The notes under the pieces are model-generated. The model was given only the letters and a program-made list of their open reading frames with translations, did not search any database and was not told the DNA's origin. A stretch of 64,000 bases of DNA. It comes from Paenibacillus albus. Lineage in GTDB: Bacteria; Bacillota; Bacilli; Paenibacillales; Paenibacillaceae. Below, one piece after another: positions 31,728-39,900 of this stretch. Position numbers and translations under genes: made by a program. The stretch is taken from assembly GCF_003952225.1 (NCBI RefSeq), contig NZ_CP034437.1, forward strand, positions 3,858,501-3,922,500, written 5' to 3'. Numbering within the stretch: position 1 is the first letter of the stretch; the number at the start of each line of letters is the position of its first letter.

Positions 31728-32225
31728 ATGTTGAAGCTATTCCAATATAACTGGCAAGTTCGCAATGATTGGTTTAACTGGTGCGAGACTGTAGACGCAG
31801 AAGAGCTGATGAGAAGGCGAACTGGCGGACTTGGATCCATTTTGCCGACATTGTATCATATTGTAGCAGTCGAGTATGGCTGGTTATGCGGCGGAATCCA
31901 AGAGAGGCCGATCATCATTCCGTCTTTCGAGGAAATAGCCAGCTTGCAGCGAATCAAGGATTTCTCCGCTAGGTGTCATCAGGAAGTTGCGTCATTTGTT
32001 CATTCCTGGAATGAGAACATGGAAGAGCGTATTATGATAGATATTACGGACGATGGGGAAGAAGAAGCTCATGCATGCGGAGAAGTGATGCGACACGTAA
32101 TTGCCCATGAAATCCATCACATAGGCCAGTTATCCGTCTGGGCACGGGAGATTGGCAAGAAGCCAGTGACGGCAAATTTGATTGGAAGAGGCTTATACAC
32201 AACTGATGAAACAAAGATTAAATAA
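31728..32225 (+). CDS. DinB/YfiT-like four-helix metalloenzyme
   Basis: A 165-residue DinB-family protein. The three metal-binding histidines are in the positions expected for the family: one in LPTLYHIVAVEY (helix 2) and two in VIAHEIHHIGQL (helix 3). The W at VEYGWLCG is also typical. Members include bacillithiol and mycothiol S-transferases and FosB-independent detoxification enzymes, so a thiol-transferase role is possible, but not shown. The ribosome-binding site GGAGG precedes ATG 31728. Confidence 0.87.
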   Translation: MLKLFQYNWQVRNDWFNWCETVDAEELMRRRTGGLGSILPTLYHIVAVEYGWLCGGIQERPIIIPSFEEIASLQRIKDFSARCHQEVASFVHSWNENMEERIMIDITDDGEEEAHACGEVMRHVIAHEIHHIGQLSVWAREIGKKPVTANLIGRGLYTTDETKIK

Positions 32226-32240
32226 TACAATTAACCAGTG

Positions 32241-32270
32241 AAACTGCGCTCATGTGGCGCAGTTTTGCTG
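32241..32270 (+). terminator. Rho-independent terminator after the DinB-like gene
   Basis: AAACTGCGC (32241-32249) pairs with GCGCAGTTT (32257-32265), loop TCATGTG; the tail TTTTGCTG is short. Confidence 0.75.
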
Positions 32271-32381
32271 TTTCGTGAGCGAATATCCGCTAATTTAGCT
32301 ATTTAGGACATATGTCCTTTTCGAAAATAAGCCTCCGTCGTTTAATAAGGAAAGCAGGTTGATCGAGGGGGAAGAACGGGA

Positions 32382-32807
32382 ATGAAAGGAATCGGTTATG
32401 CCATACTTGGCGGCGTATTTCTTACGCTGCAAAGCACCGCCAATGCCGCAATCGGTACTCGGCTCGGAACATGGCATGCGGCGACATTAACACAAGGAAC
32501 AGGGTTTGTTGCTGCTTTGGTGATATTATGGATGACGAGGGAGCAATCCTGGAGGAAGCTGTCTCAGGTGAAGCTTCGATATCGGTTAGGCGGCATGCTG
32601 GCAGCAGTTATTATCTTCAGCAACATTACGGCCTTCCACAACAATGGAGCAGCTTTAACAGTCTCGTCATTATTAATCGCTCAAATATTGGCCACACTTG
32701 GCATGGAGAAAGCCGGCTGGTTCGGGAAGCATACGCTGCAGCTCCGATTGCCGCAATGGCTTGGAATTGGACTTATGATTACAGGGATCTTATGTTTATC
32801 CTTCTAG
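32382..32807 (+). CDS. YdcZ/DUF606-type small membrane protein (first copy)
   Basis: A 141-residue protein with four to five hydrophobic helices of the DUF606 (YdcZ) half-transporter family, related to DMT exporters: MKGIGYAILGGVFLTLQSTANAAIGTRLG, the TLTQGTGFVAA loop and EKAGWFG near the end. Such proteins often occur as pairs of short genes that make a heterodimer. Its partner is probably the gene at 33535, with a Crp/Fnr-type regulator between the two. ATG 32382 follows a GGGGGAAG region. Substrate unknown. Confidence 0.85.
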   Translation: MKGIGYAILGGVFLTLQSTANAAIGTRLGTWHAATLTQGTGFVAALVILWMTREQSWRKLSQVKLRYRLGGMLAAVIIFSNITAFHNNGAALTVSSLLIAQILATLGMEKAGWFGKHTLQLRLPQWLGIGLMITGILCLSF

Positions 32808-32836
32808 GCTCCCCAGACGATTAGGAGAGTTTGATG

Positions 32837-33532
32837 ATGGAACTCGAGAACGCAGAACGAATTAGGCAATATCTTGATCACTATGAATTGGGTGCTGTTT
32901 TCCCAGATTCGCTTCGCCAGCATTTAGTGCTGTTCAAATTTAATCCAGAGGAAGCGCTCTGCAGGCAAGGCGAGACACAAGAATGGATCTTCGTACTCGT
33001 GAGAGGGAAAGTGAAGGTTTATACGACGTCTTCAGAAGGGAATACCCTTCTGGTCAATTTCAACTCGCCGCTCGACGTGATTGGTGAGATTGAATGCATA
33101 AGCGGGCTGGAAACGCTCAATACGGTAACGGCCGTAACGGAAGTTGAAGCGATTGGTATTCATAAGCGATGGCTGCACTTGTACGGGGAAGAAGTATCGT
33201 TCCTGCAGTTCTTGCTGCATTTGGTCTCACATAAGTTTCACAGCAAGTCGATATCGCTCAGCTTCAATCTTCTCTATCCGGTTGAGGTGCGCCTGGCAAG
33301 CTATTTGTTATCCGTGACGTCTTCCGAAGAACCAGTAGTCAGCACCGCTAATTTAAAAGATATAGCGAGCCTGATCGGCACCAGCTACCGGCATTTGAAT
33401 CGAGTTATACTGAAATTTTGCAATACGGGTCTCCTTGAACGAAGCCGAGGGACACTTAATGTCCGTGATCGTGGAGGGCTTGAAGCAGCTGCGGGTCAAA
33501 ATATTTACGAACGTGGAGAAAGGAGGAAGTAG
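32837..33532 (+). CDS. Crp/Fnr-family transcriptional regulator (YeiL-type)
   Basis: A 231-residue protein with an N-terminal cyclic-nucleotide-binding-like beta-barrel (about 30-130; LVRGKVKVYTTSSEGNTLLVNFNSPLDVIGEIECISG) and a C-terminal winged helix in which NLKDIASLIGTSYRHLNRVILKFCNTGLLER is the recognition part. ATG 32837 is the start best spaced from TAGGAGAG. It has Cys in CRQGETQEW and CISGLE but no Fnr-type Fe-S cluster arrangement. It is flanked by two DUF606 genes and probably controls them. The ligand is unknown. Confidence 0.85.
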   Translation: MELENAERIRQYLDHYELGAVFPDSLRQHLVLFKFNPEEALCRQGETQEWIFVLVRGKVKVYTTSSEGNTLLVNFNSPLDVIGEIECISGLETLNTVTAVTEVEAIGIHKRWLHLYGEEVSFLQFLLHLVSHKFHSKSISLSFNLLYPVEVRLASYLLSVTSSEEPVVSTANLKDIASLIGTSYRHLNRVILKFCNTGLLERSRGTLNVRDRGGLEAAAGQNIYERGERRK

Positions 33533-33534
33533 CA

Positions 33535-34035
33535 TTGCTTATCGGTATTGTATTGTCACTTATGGCAGGGATGCTCGTCAGCGTACAGACTTTGTTTAAC
33601 AATAAAGTGAGCAATAGGGTTCACACGCATACGACAACCGCACTCGTGCTCGGTATGGGATTCATCGCTTCGCTTGGGATGGGATTGTTATTGGAAGGCG
33701 CTGATTTCTTCAGATGGCCTTCGATGCCGGTCTGGTTCTGGTTCAGCGGTTTATTAGGAATCGGCGTAGTGACCTGCGTCGTTAACGGAGTTCGACTACT
33801 CGGTCCAAGTACTTCGACAACGATGGTTATGGCTTCTCAGCTAATATGCGCATTATGGTGGGATTCGGCAGGTTGGTTCGGACTCGAACAGGTTCCGTTC
33901 AGCCCGCAGAAGGCTATCGGAATCGCGGCGCTAATCGGTGGTTTATTGTTATTTAAAAGCAAGCGCAAGGCGCACGTTCAAATTAACGACGTCAGTAGCC
34001 ATAAACATCATGACTTTGCAAAGGTTGTGTCCTGA
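33535..34035 (+). CDS. YdcZ/DUF606-type small membrane protein (second copy)
   Basis: A 166-residue protein beginning at TTG 33535, eight bases after AAAGGAGG; about five transmembrane helices of the DUF606 family (MLIGIVLSLMAGMLVSVQTLFNN, RVHTHTTTALVLG, SAGWFGLEQVPF). The 3' end adds a hydrophilic His-containing tail (SSHKHHDF). It is the likely heterodimer partner of the protein at 32382 and sits two bases after the regulator gene. The EKAGWFG and SAGWFGLEQ motifs match between the two copies. Confidence 0.85.
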   Translation: MLIGIVLSLMAGMLVSVQTLFNNKVSNRVHTHTTTALVLGMGFIASLGMGLLLEGADFFRWPSMPVWFWFSGLLGIGVVTCVVNGVRLLGPSTSTTMVMASQLICALWWDSAGWFGLEQVPFSPQKAIGIAALIGGLLLFKSKRKAHVQINDVSSHKHHDFAKVVS

Positions 34036-34061
34036 AAAATCCGCTCTCCGGGCGGATTTTT
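34035..34061 (+). terminator. Rho-independent terminator after the DUF606 pair
   Basis: AAAAATCCGC (34035-34044) and GCGGATTTTT (34052-34061) form a 10-bp stem with loop TCTCCGG, followed by more T. Confidence 0.9.
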
Positions 34062-34068
34062 TTTGTTT

Positions 34069-34135
34069 CTAAAAAAAACGATACATCGCTGAAAGTTATT
34101 ATCACTATTCAGCTTCATCTTTTCTCGTTTAAGAT
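34069..34135 (+). promoter_or_regulatory. Shared promoter element upstream of the first secreted glycosidase
   Basis: CTAAAAAAAACGATACAT (34069-34086) is identical over 18 bases to a block at 45131-45148 upstream of the sugar importer. In both copies TCACTA follows ATACAT after 15-16 bases (here 34102-34107), and a -10-like box lies 42-43 bases after the block (here TAAGAT at 34130-34135). The layout fits an activator site of the AraC-type response regulator at 43264 just upstream of the RNA-polymerase site. The exact operator boundaries are inferred. Confidence 0.65.
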
Positions 34136-34163
34136 GGGGCTAACTAACGGGTCAATACTAGAT

Positions 34164-34177
34164 TGAAAGCGCTTAAC
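34164..34177 (+). promoter_or_regulatory. CcpA catabolite-repression (cre) site
   Basis: TGAAAGCGCTTAAC closely matches the cre consensus (TGWAARCGYTWWCA-like) and lies about 22 bases downstream of the presumed transcription start, where CcpA would block elongation. It predicts glucose repression of the glycosidase gene at 34280. Confidence 0.7.
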
Positions 34178-34196
34178 TAAGCTCTGCAGGCAAGGA

Positions 34197-34230
34197 AAGG
34201 AGAGGAGAGGAGAGGAGAGGAGAGGAGAGG
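34197..34230 (+). repeat. AGAGG pentanucleotide tandem repeat in the glycosidase leader
   Basis: The unit AGAGG occurs six times without interruption (34201-34230) after AAAGG, about 50 bases before the start codon. The block is purine-only and resembles repeated Shine-Dalgarno sequence. Repeat number may vary between isolates. Confidence 0.85.
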
Positions 34231-34279
34231 GTGCAACGGTTCATCTCGTAATACCCATACGTTAAGGAGGTAATGAGAC

Positions 34280-36895
34280 ATGAGGATGAGAAGAAGAATT
34301 TCTGGTTTCGTCGTCTTAACGATGCTTGCTGCTTTATTCTCGGTGTTTGGCGCTTCGACCGCTAGCGCGTACAGTGTTCCGAACTTGAGAGGAGGCATTA
34401 ATGCACAATGGTATTTCGGCACTCAGGCAGAGGTCGATAATGCCGCAACACAGATGACGAACGTCGGTCTTGGCTGGGCCCGGATCGACTTGAAATGGGA
34501 CCTGATGCAGCCAAGCGGTGCAGGAACTGCAATCAACTGGACTAATACAGATAAAATGGTCAGCGGTGCGCTCGGTAAAGGCATGAAGGTTATGCTTGTA
34601 GCTAGCTACACGCCTTCTTGGGCAAATGGCGGCAACTCGGATGTGCGATACTACCCGAATTCCGCGAATATCGGCAACTGGCAGAGCTTCCTAGATGCGG
34701 CAGTAAGACGCTATCTGCCTCAAGGCGTAACCACCTATGAAATGTGGAACGAACCCAACTACTCCCCGCAATCCAGTCCTTCTTTATTCGTCTCCAACGT
34801 ATTGATTCCCGGCGCAAATGCCGTACGCGCTGTAAGCAATGATCTCCATATTCCGGTTACCATTGTCAACGGTGCTGCGGCTAACTTGATTGGAGTATCC
34901 GGAATTGTTGATCCGTACGACTGGGTGACTGGGATATACGCAGCTGGCGGTAAGAACTATTTTGACGTGCAGGGTATTCATCCGTATTGCTGGCCGCTTG
35001 CTCCTTCTACGGCGGATACGTGGAATGCACTGCTCAGAGCGCCTGAAATCCATACCATTATGTCCAATAACGGTGACGGAGCGAAACAAATCTGGGCAAC
35101 GGAATTTGGTTATCCGACTCACGGACCGAATACGGTAACCGAACAGCAGCAAAGCGATTATATCGTGTCGGCGCTGCAGATTTGGAGTCAATCCGCTTGG
35201 CAATCCTGGACGGGTCCGATGTTTCTGTATACATACAGAGATGATGACGGCGGCGTTGTCAGCAACGATCCCGAACAGAATTTCGGACTGATGCATTATG
35301 ACCGAACAACATTCAAACCGATCATGAGCAATCTGCTCAGCGTGATGCAGAATGTTGCGCCTCCGCCTCCGCCAGCAACTTCCGGTTGGAGCGGATCAAC
35401 TTTGCCAAGATTGTCGTTCAACGCTTCACAGACGGCGACCGCGCCGACAATTGACGGCAGCTTGGACAGCGTCTGGACAGGTAAAGTGACGAATGCGATA
35501 TCGAAAGTCTCGCTCGGCACCATCAGCGGTTCCTCTGATCTGTCCGGTAATTTCGGCGCACTCTGGGACAGCACAAACCTATATATCGTCGCAGATATTA
35601 ATGATGATTCGCTTCGCAACGACTCTGCAGCGATTTCCGACGATGACAGTATCGACTTGTATCTTGATCTGAATCACGATCGGACGACGACATACGGCGC
35701 TGACGACTTCATGTATCAGTTCGGCTACGGCGATACGACATTCAGCGAATATAAGCATAGCGCGACGGCTGGCGTAACTTTCGCGACAACAGCCCGCACA
35801 GGCGGTTACCGAATCGAGATCAAGATTCCATGGACTACACTCGGCAAGACTCCGACGACCAATATGGCATTTGGCTTCGACATGATGATCAACGACGACG
35901 ATGACGGCGGAGCACGTGACTCGCAGCTGGCATGGAACGACGGCACCGCGAATGCTTACCAGAATCCGAGCCTGTTCGGAGATGGAACACTCGTTGCCGC
36001 CGCGCCAACAGGAGGCACCATCGTTTACGAAGCGGAGAATGGTACGTATGGCGGAGGAGGTCAGCAGCAGACAGTGACTAATGCATCGAACGGCAAAGTA
36101 GTTGGTAACTTGAACACGGTCGGCGCCTTTTCGCAGGTCGGAAGTGTAGATGGGGGCAGCGGAGGCAACGCGTCTCTCGTCGTAAGGTATGCGAACGGGA
36201 ACTCAGGGAACATGACGCTCAGCTTGTACGCTAACGGAACGAAGCTCCAGCAGCTGAGCTTCGCGCCAACAGGCTCCTGGAATACATTCGCGGATACGTC
36301 AGCCATCACGGTACCGCTTAACGCTGGAACGGCGAATACGATAAAGATTCAACGGGACTCCACGGACACACCGGCTGCCGACATTGATAAATTCACCGTA
36401 ACGACGACTTCGAGCAGTTCTTCAGCGGTGCTGATTAACGGCTTTGAGAACAGTGCGCAGTGGTCCGGAGAAGCGACGAGAACGGTGGAGACGACTTTGA
36501 AAACACAAGGCTCTCAATCGCTTAAATTCCATTACACCGTTCCAACAAGCGGCTGGGCTAACGGTAACTACGCCATTAGCTCTCCATTTGTTGATATTGG
36601 CAGCGCGACGAGCCTCAAGCTCGATGTTTATCCGACAACCCAGACTCCAACCGGTCAGACGGAACCGATAACGCTCAAGATTCAAGATCAAACCGGTGGA
36701 GTAATCTACGAGGATCGGCTGCCAAGGTTGACCGCCAATCAGTGGAATACCGTGACGATCAGCCTGTTGAGCATTCCGGCGGCGAGCCGTCATCAGATCA
36801 ACAGCGTCAATATGTACGTGTATTCCGGCTTCACAGCACAACTGAACGGCAGGACGACACTCGATTACTACTTCGATAATTTGAGAACAGAGTAA
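34280..36895 (+). CDS. Secreted multi-domain glycosidase (clan GH-A, GH39/GH5-like) with CBM9-like and CBM6/35-like modules
   Basis: An 871-residue extracellular enzyme starting at ATG 34280 behind TAAGGAGGTAA. It has a signal peptide (about 1-31, ending ASTASA), a catalytic barrel (about 35-355) with acid/base Glu158 in YEMWNEPN and nucleophile Glu275 in WATEFGYP, a Pro-rich linker (PPPPPA), a CBM9-type beta-sandwich (about 385-570, IDGSLDSVWTG, LWDSTNLYIVADIND), a CBM6/35-type module (about 575-705, VYEAENGTYGGGG) and a C-terminal sandwich (about 712-871) opening INGFENSAQWSG. The last domain type is repeated twice at the start of the next gene's protein. It probably attacks a plant beta-linked hemicellulose or pectin side chain; linkage is not readable. 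Confidence 0.88.
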   Translation: MRMRRRISGFVVLTMLAALFSVFGASTASAYSVPNLRGGINAQWYFGTQAEVDNAATQMTNVGLGWARIDLKWDLMQPSGAGTAINWTNTDKMVSGALGKGMKVMLVASYTPSWANGGNSDVRYYPNSANIGNWQSFLDAAVRRYLPQGVTTYEMWNEPNYSPQSSPSLFVSNVLIPGANAVRAVSNDLHIPVTIVNGAAANLIGVSGIVDPYDWVTGIYAAGGKNYFDVQGIHPYCWPLAPSTADTWNALLRAPEIHTIMSNNGDGAKQIWATEFGYPTHGPNTVTEQQQSDYIVSALQIWSQSAWQSWTGPMFLYTYRDDDGGVVSNDPEQNFGLMHYDRTTFKPIMSNLLSVMQNVAPPPPPATSGWSGSTLPRLSFNASQTATAPTIDGSLDSVWTGKVTNAISKVSLGTISGSSDLSGNFGALWDSTNLYIVADINDDSLRNDSAAISDDDSIDLYLDLNHDRTTTYGADDFMYQFGYGDTTFSEYKHSATAGVTFATTARTGGYRIEIKIPWTTLGKTPTTNMAFGFDMMINDDDDGGARDSQLAWNDGTANAYQNPSLFGDGTLVAAAPTGGTIVYEAENGTYGGGGQQQTVTNASNGKVVGNLNTVGAFSQVGSVDGGSGGNASLVVRYANGNSGNMTLSLYANGTKLQQLSFAPTGSWNTFADTSAITVPLNAGTANTIKIQRDSTDTPAADIDKFTVTTTSSSSSAVLINGFENSAQWSGEATRTVETTLKTQGSQSLKFHYTVPTSGWANGNYAISSPFVDIGSATSLKLDVYPTTQTPTGQTEPITLKIQDQTGGVIYEDRLPRLTANQWNTVTISLLSIPAASRHQINSVNMYVYSGFTAQLNGRTTLDYYFDNLRTE

Positions 36896-36989
36896 GCGGC
36901 CAATTCGAACGGAAGCGGCGGGATGGAGCATGTGCGGCATTAATGTTTCATCCTGTTCCGCGCACACCGAATAAACGGAGGTTACCATA

Positions 36990-39900
36990 ATGTTCAAAAG
37001 ATCATGCGCGTTCTTGCTGAGCGTCTGTCTGGCGTTCGGAACGCTCTTCGTGGGGGCGGCTACAGCAGAACCGGGACCACCAAGCACGCAGGAAATCGTA
37101 CTGAATGGATTTGAGAATGTTGGCGAGTGGGTCGCGAACAACAGCGATATTGCAGTCGCGGCTGATACGGTGAATAAATCTGAAGGGACTCAGGCCGAGA
37201 ACGTGACCTTCTCCGTTCCTGACCCAGCGGGAGGCAATGCTTGGCGAGAAGTCGTCTGGGACAAATCCGCTAGCGCAATCGATTTGTCTGCTGCGACGGA
37301 GCTCAAATTCGACATCCGACCAGTCGGGACTCAGACGGCCAGCGATCATGAACCGCTGCGATTCAAGCTCGTAGACGCTGTAGGCGGAGTTGTTTTCGAA
37401 GATGCATTGCCCCTGCAGACCGCAGACCAATGGAACACATTTACGCTCGACCTCAGCAGTATTCCTGCGGCGAACCGCTCTGCGATTACATACATCGTCT
37501 TCTACGTGTGGAACGGAGACGGTGCGATTGCCGGCAGAACCTCGCTCCAGTATGAGCTCGATAATCTGAGGATCACGCAGCCTTCGGATTCGTTCGTAGA
37601 AAGCGTCGTGAACGGCTTCGAGAATATGAGCGAGTGGGAAGGCACCTCAGCTGCGGCTGATACAACGAATAAGACCGAAGGAGCGCAAAGCGCAGACGTT
37701 ACATACGCCGTTCCAAGCCCTGCCGGCGGTAACGCATGGGTCGAATATAGAAGGAACGCGACAGCGAATCCGCTTGACTTTTCATCTGCACAGCAGCTGA
37801 AATTCGACATTCGGCCTGTTGGCACTCAAACCGCCGGCGGTAACGAGCCGATAATATTCAAGCTGGTAGACGCGGTTGGCGGCGTCATCTTCGAAGACGC
37901 ATTGCCCGTGCAAACGGCAAACCAATGGAACACGTTCACACTTGATCTGAGCAGCACTCCAGCAGCTGACCGTTCTGCGATAACGTACATGGTTTTCTAT
38001 ATCTGGAATGGGGATGCATCGATAGGAGGAAGAAGCTCCCTAAGGTACGAGTTCGATAATATAAGAATAACGACGAACCAGGTTCAGCCGGTCACGGCCG
38101 TTCCGTCATCATCGACCGTTCTCCCGGGGACTGAAGTGAGTCTATCAACCTCCACGGCTGGGGCGGTCATCTACTACACGCTCGATGGCTCCGATCCAAG
38201 AACGTCGGGCACGCGCACTGCCTACAACGATCCGATTATCATCCAAGACGCGACGAGTCTGAAGACGTATGCGGAAGTTGATGGCAAGCCGAAGAGTTCG
38301 GTAACCGTTTACCAATATACGATAGGAACCGGCGTTCAAGGGGAGGATCTGTATACACTCTCGAGTGGCGTCGCGGATGTTGGTAACGGTTCGCTTGCTG
38401 GCATCGGCAAGACAACGGCTATTGGAGCGGATGGATTCGTAAGTGATTGGAACGGGCAAGCCCGCATCGTCCTTCCATCGAATCCAGGCAAACAAGTGCA
38501 AATGTCCGGCTGGCAAGGCAACGATGACACTTCAGCCGAAGCGAGAGTCGCTTACGATGATGCGAATCTATATCTGCATGTCAAAGTGAAAGACGACAAG
38601 CAATCCGATTTCTCCGGCGACGCCATCTGGATGGGAGATAGCGTGCAGGTTGCTTTCTCCAAGGACGGGGCGGCTTACGGACCGGAATACGGATTCTCCT
38701 ACGGTCAAGGAACGCCGAGTAAATTCAGCTGGAACAGCGGCAGCGCCAAGCTTGGTATCGACTCCGTCAAGTTCAAGTCGGTCCGTGACGCGGGCACGAA
38801 GGAAACAACTTATGACATCGTCATCCCGTGGCTAGCCGCATTACCGGCGCTTCCGGTGGACAAAGTGCCGTTCACGCTGCTCATTAACGACAATGATGGA
38901 GCAGGGCGGAAAGGCTATATCGAATGGACGCCTGGTATCGGCAACGGCAAGGATGCATCGAGCCTTGGCACGTTATTCCTACTTAAAGCGAGCGATACTT
39001 GGGGTACTGCAATCGACGGTCCGCAGGCCGCGCTGCAGAACACGCCTTACGACTACTCGCTGATTCTGCCGAATTTCGGAGACACGGATGCAGATTTCGC
39101 GTTGTCCGTACCGGCTGCGAACCTTACGATAGACCATCTTATCGTTCCAGCAGGCAAAGTGTTGAAGAAAGCTGTGCAGGTCACCTTCCCTTCGGCTGGT
39201 AATCAAGAGGTCAAAGCCGTCGTCACTGACAACAGCAGCGGTATATCGAAGTCAGCTTCAATTCAGGCAACAGTGACTAGAGATGCAGCAGGCCTTACAG
39301 CCGCATTAGATGCACTGCAAGCGAAGCTGCCGGTACTCGAATCGCTGCTGGCGAAGAACAAGGCGAAGCGGATCCCGACAGATTACGAAACGGTTAATTA
39401 CACGGTGATTAAGAACTTCATTGCGTATGGCAGAGACGACATCGCTAACGGCTATTTGACCCGCGCCGACTATGTCGTGAACGAGCTTAACCGCTTGTAC
39501 GACGAGGCATCGGCGAACTTGTCCGATTACTTAAGCGGGAAGAAGAAAGCGATGGCTGTACCGGAATACGTGACTGCGCGTTCGGCGATAGACGGCTTCT
39601 CTTTCATTGGCCCGACGAAGACATCGGTGTCCAAGGACATCGACAAACGCCCGATTTTCTTCACCGGGTACGGGCATTTCAACCAGGCGAAGGCTGACGT
39701 GCCGCAGTTCAATGATTACGGTGCGAATATCATCCAGATCGAGCTCGGACCGGATGGGACAGTGCTTCCTCCGGCTGCAGGCAGCAGCAAGGATTACAGC
39801 ATCTCGAAGTCGGTCATCCAGAGCAGCATCATTCCGACGCTCGAGAGCGCTGCGAAGAATAACGTCGCGGTAAGCCTGCTGCTGTCCCCGCATTATTTTC

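Noticed and set aside
34197..34230. CRISPR or other repeat array
   Set aside because: Simple pentamer repeat without spacers.
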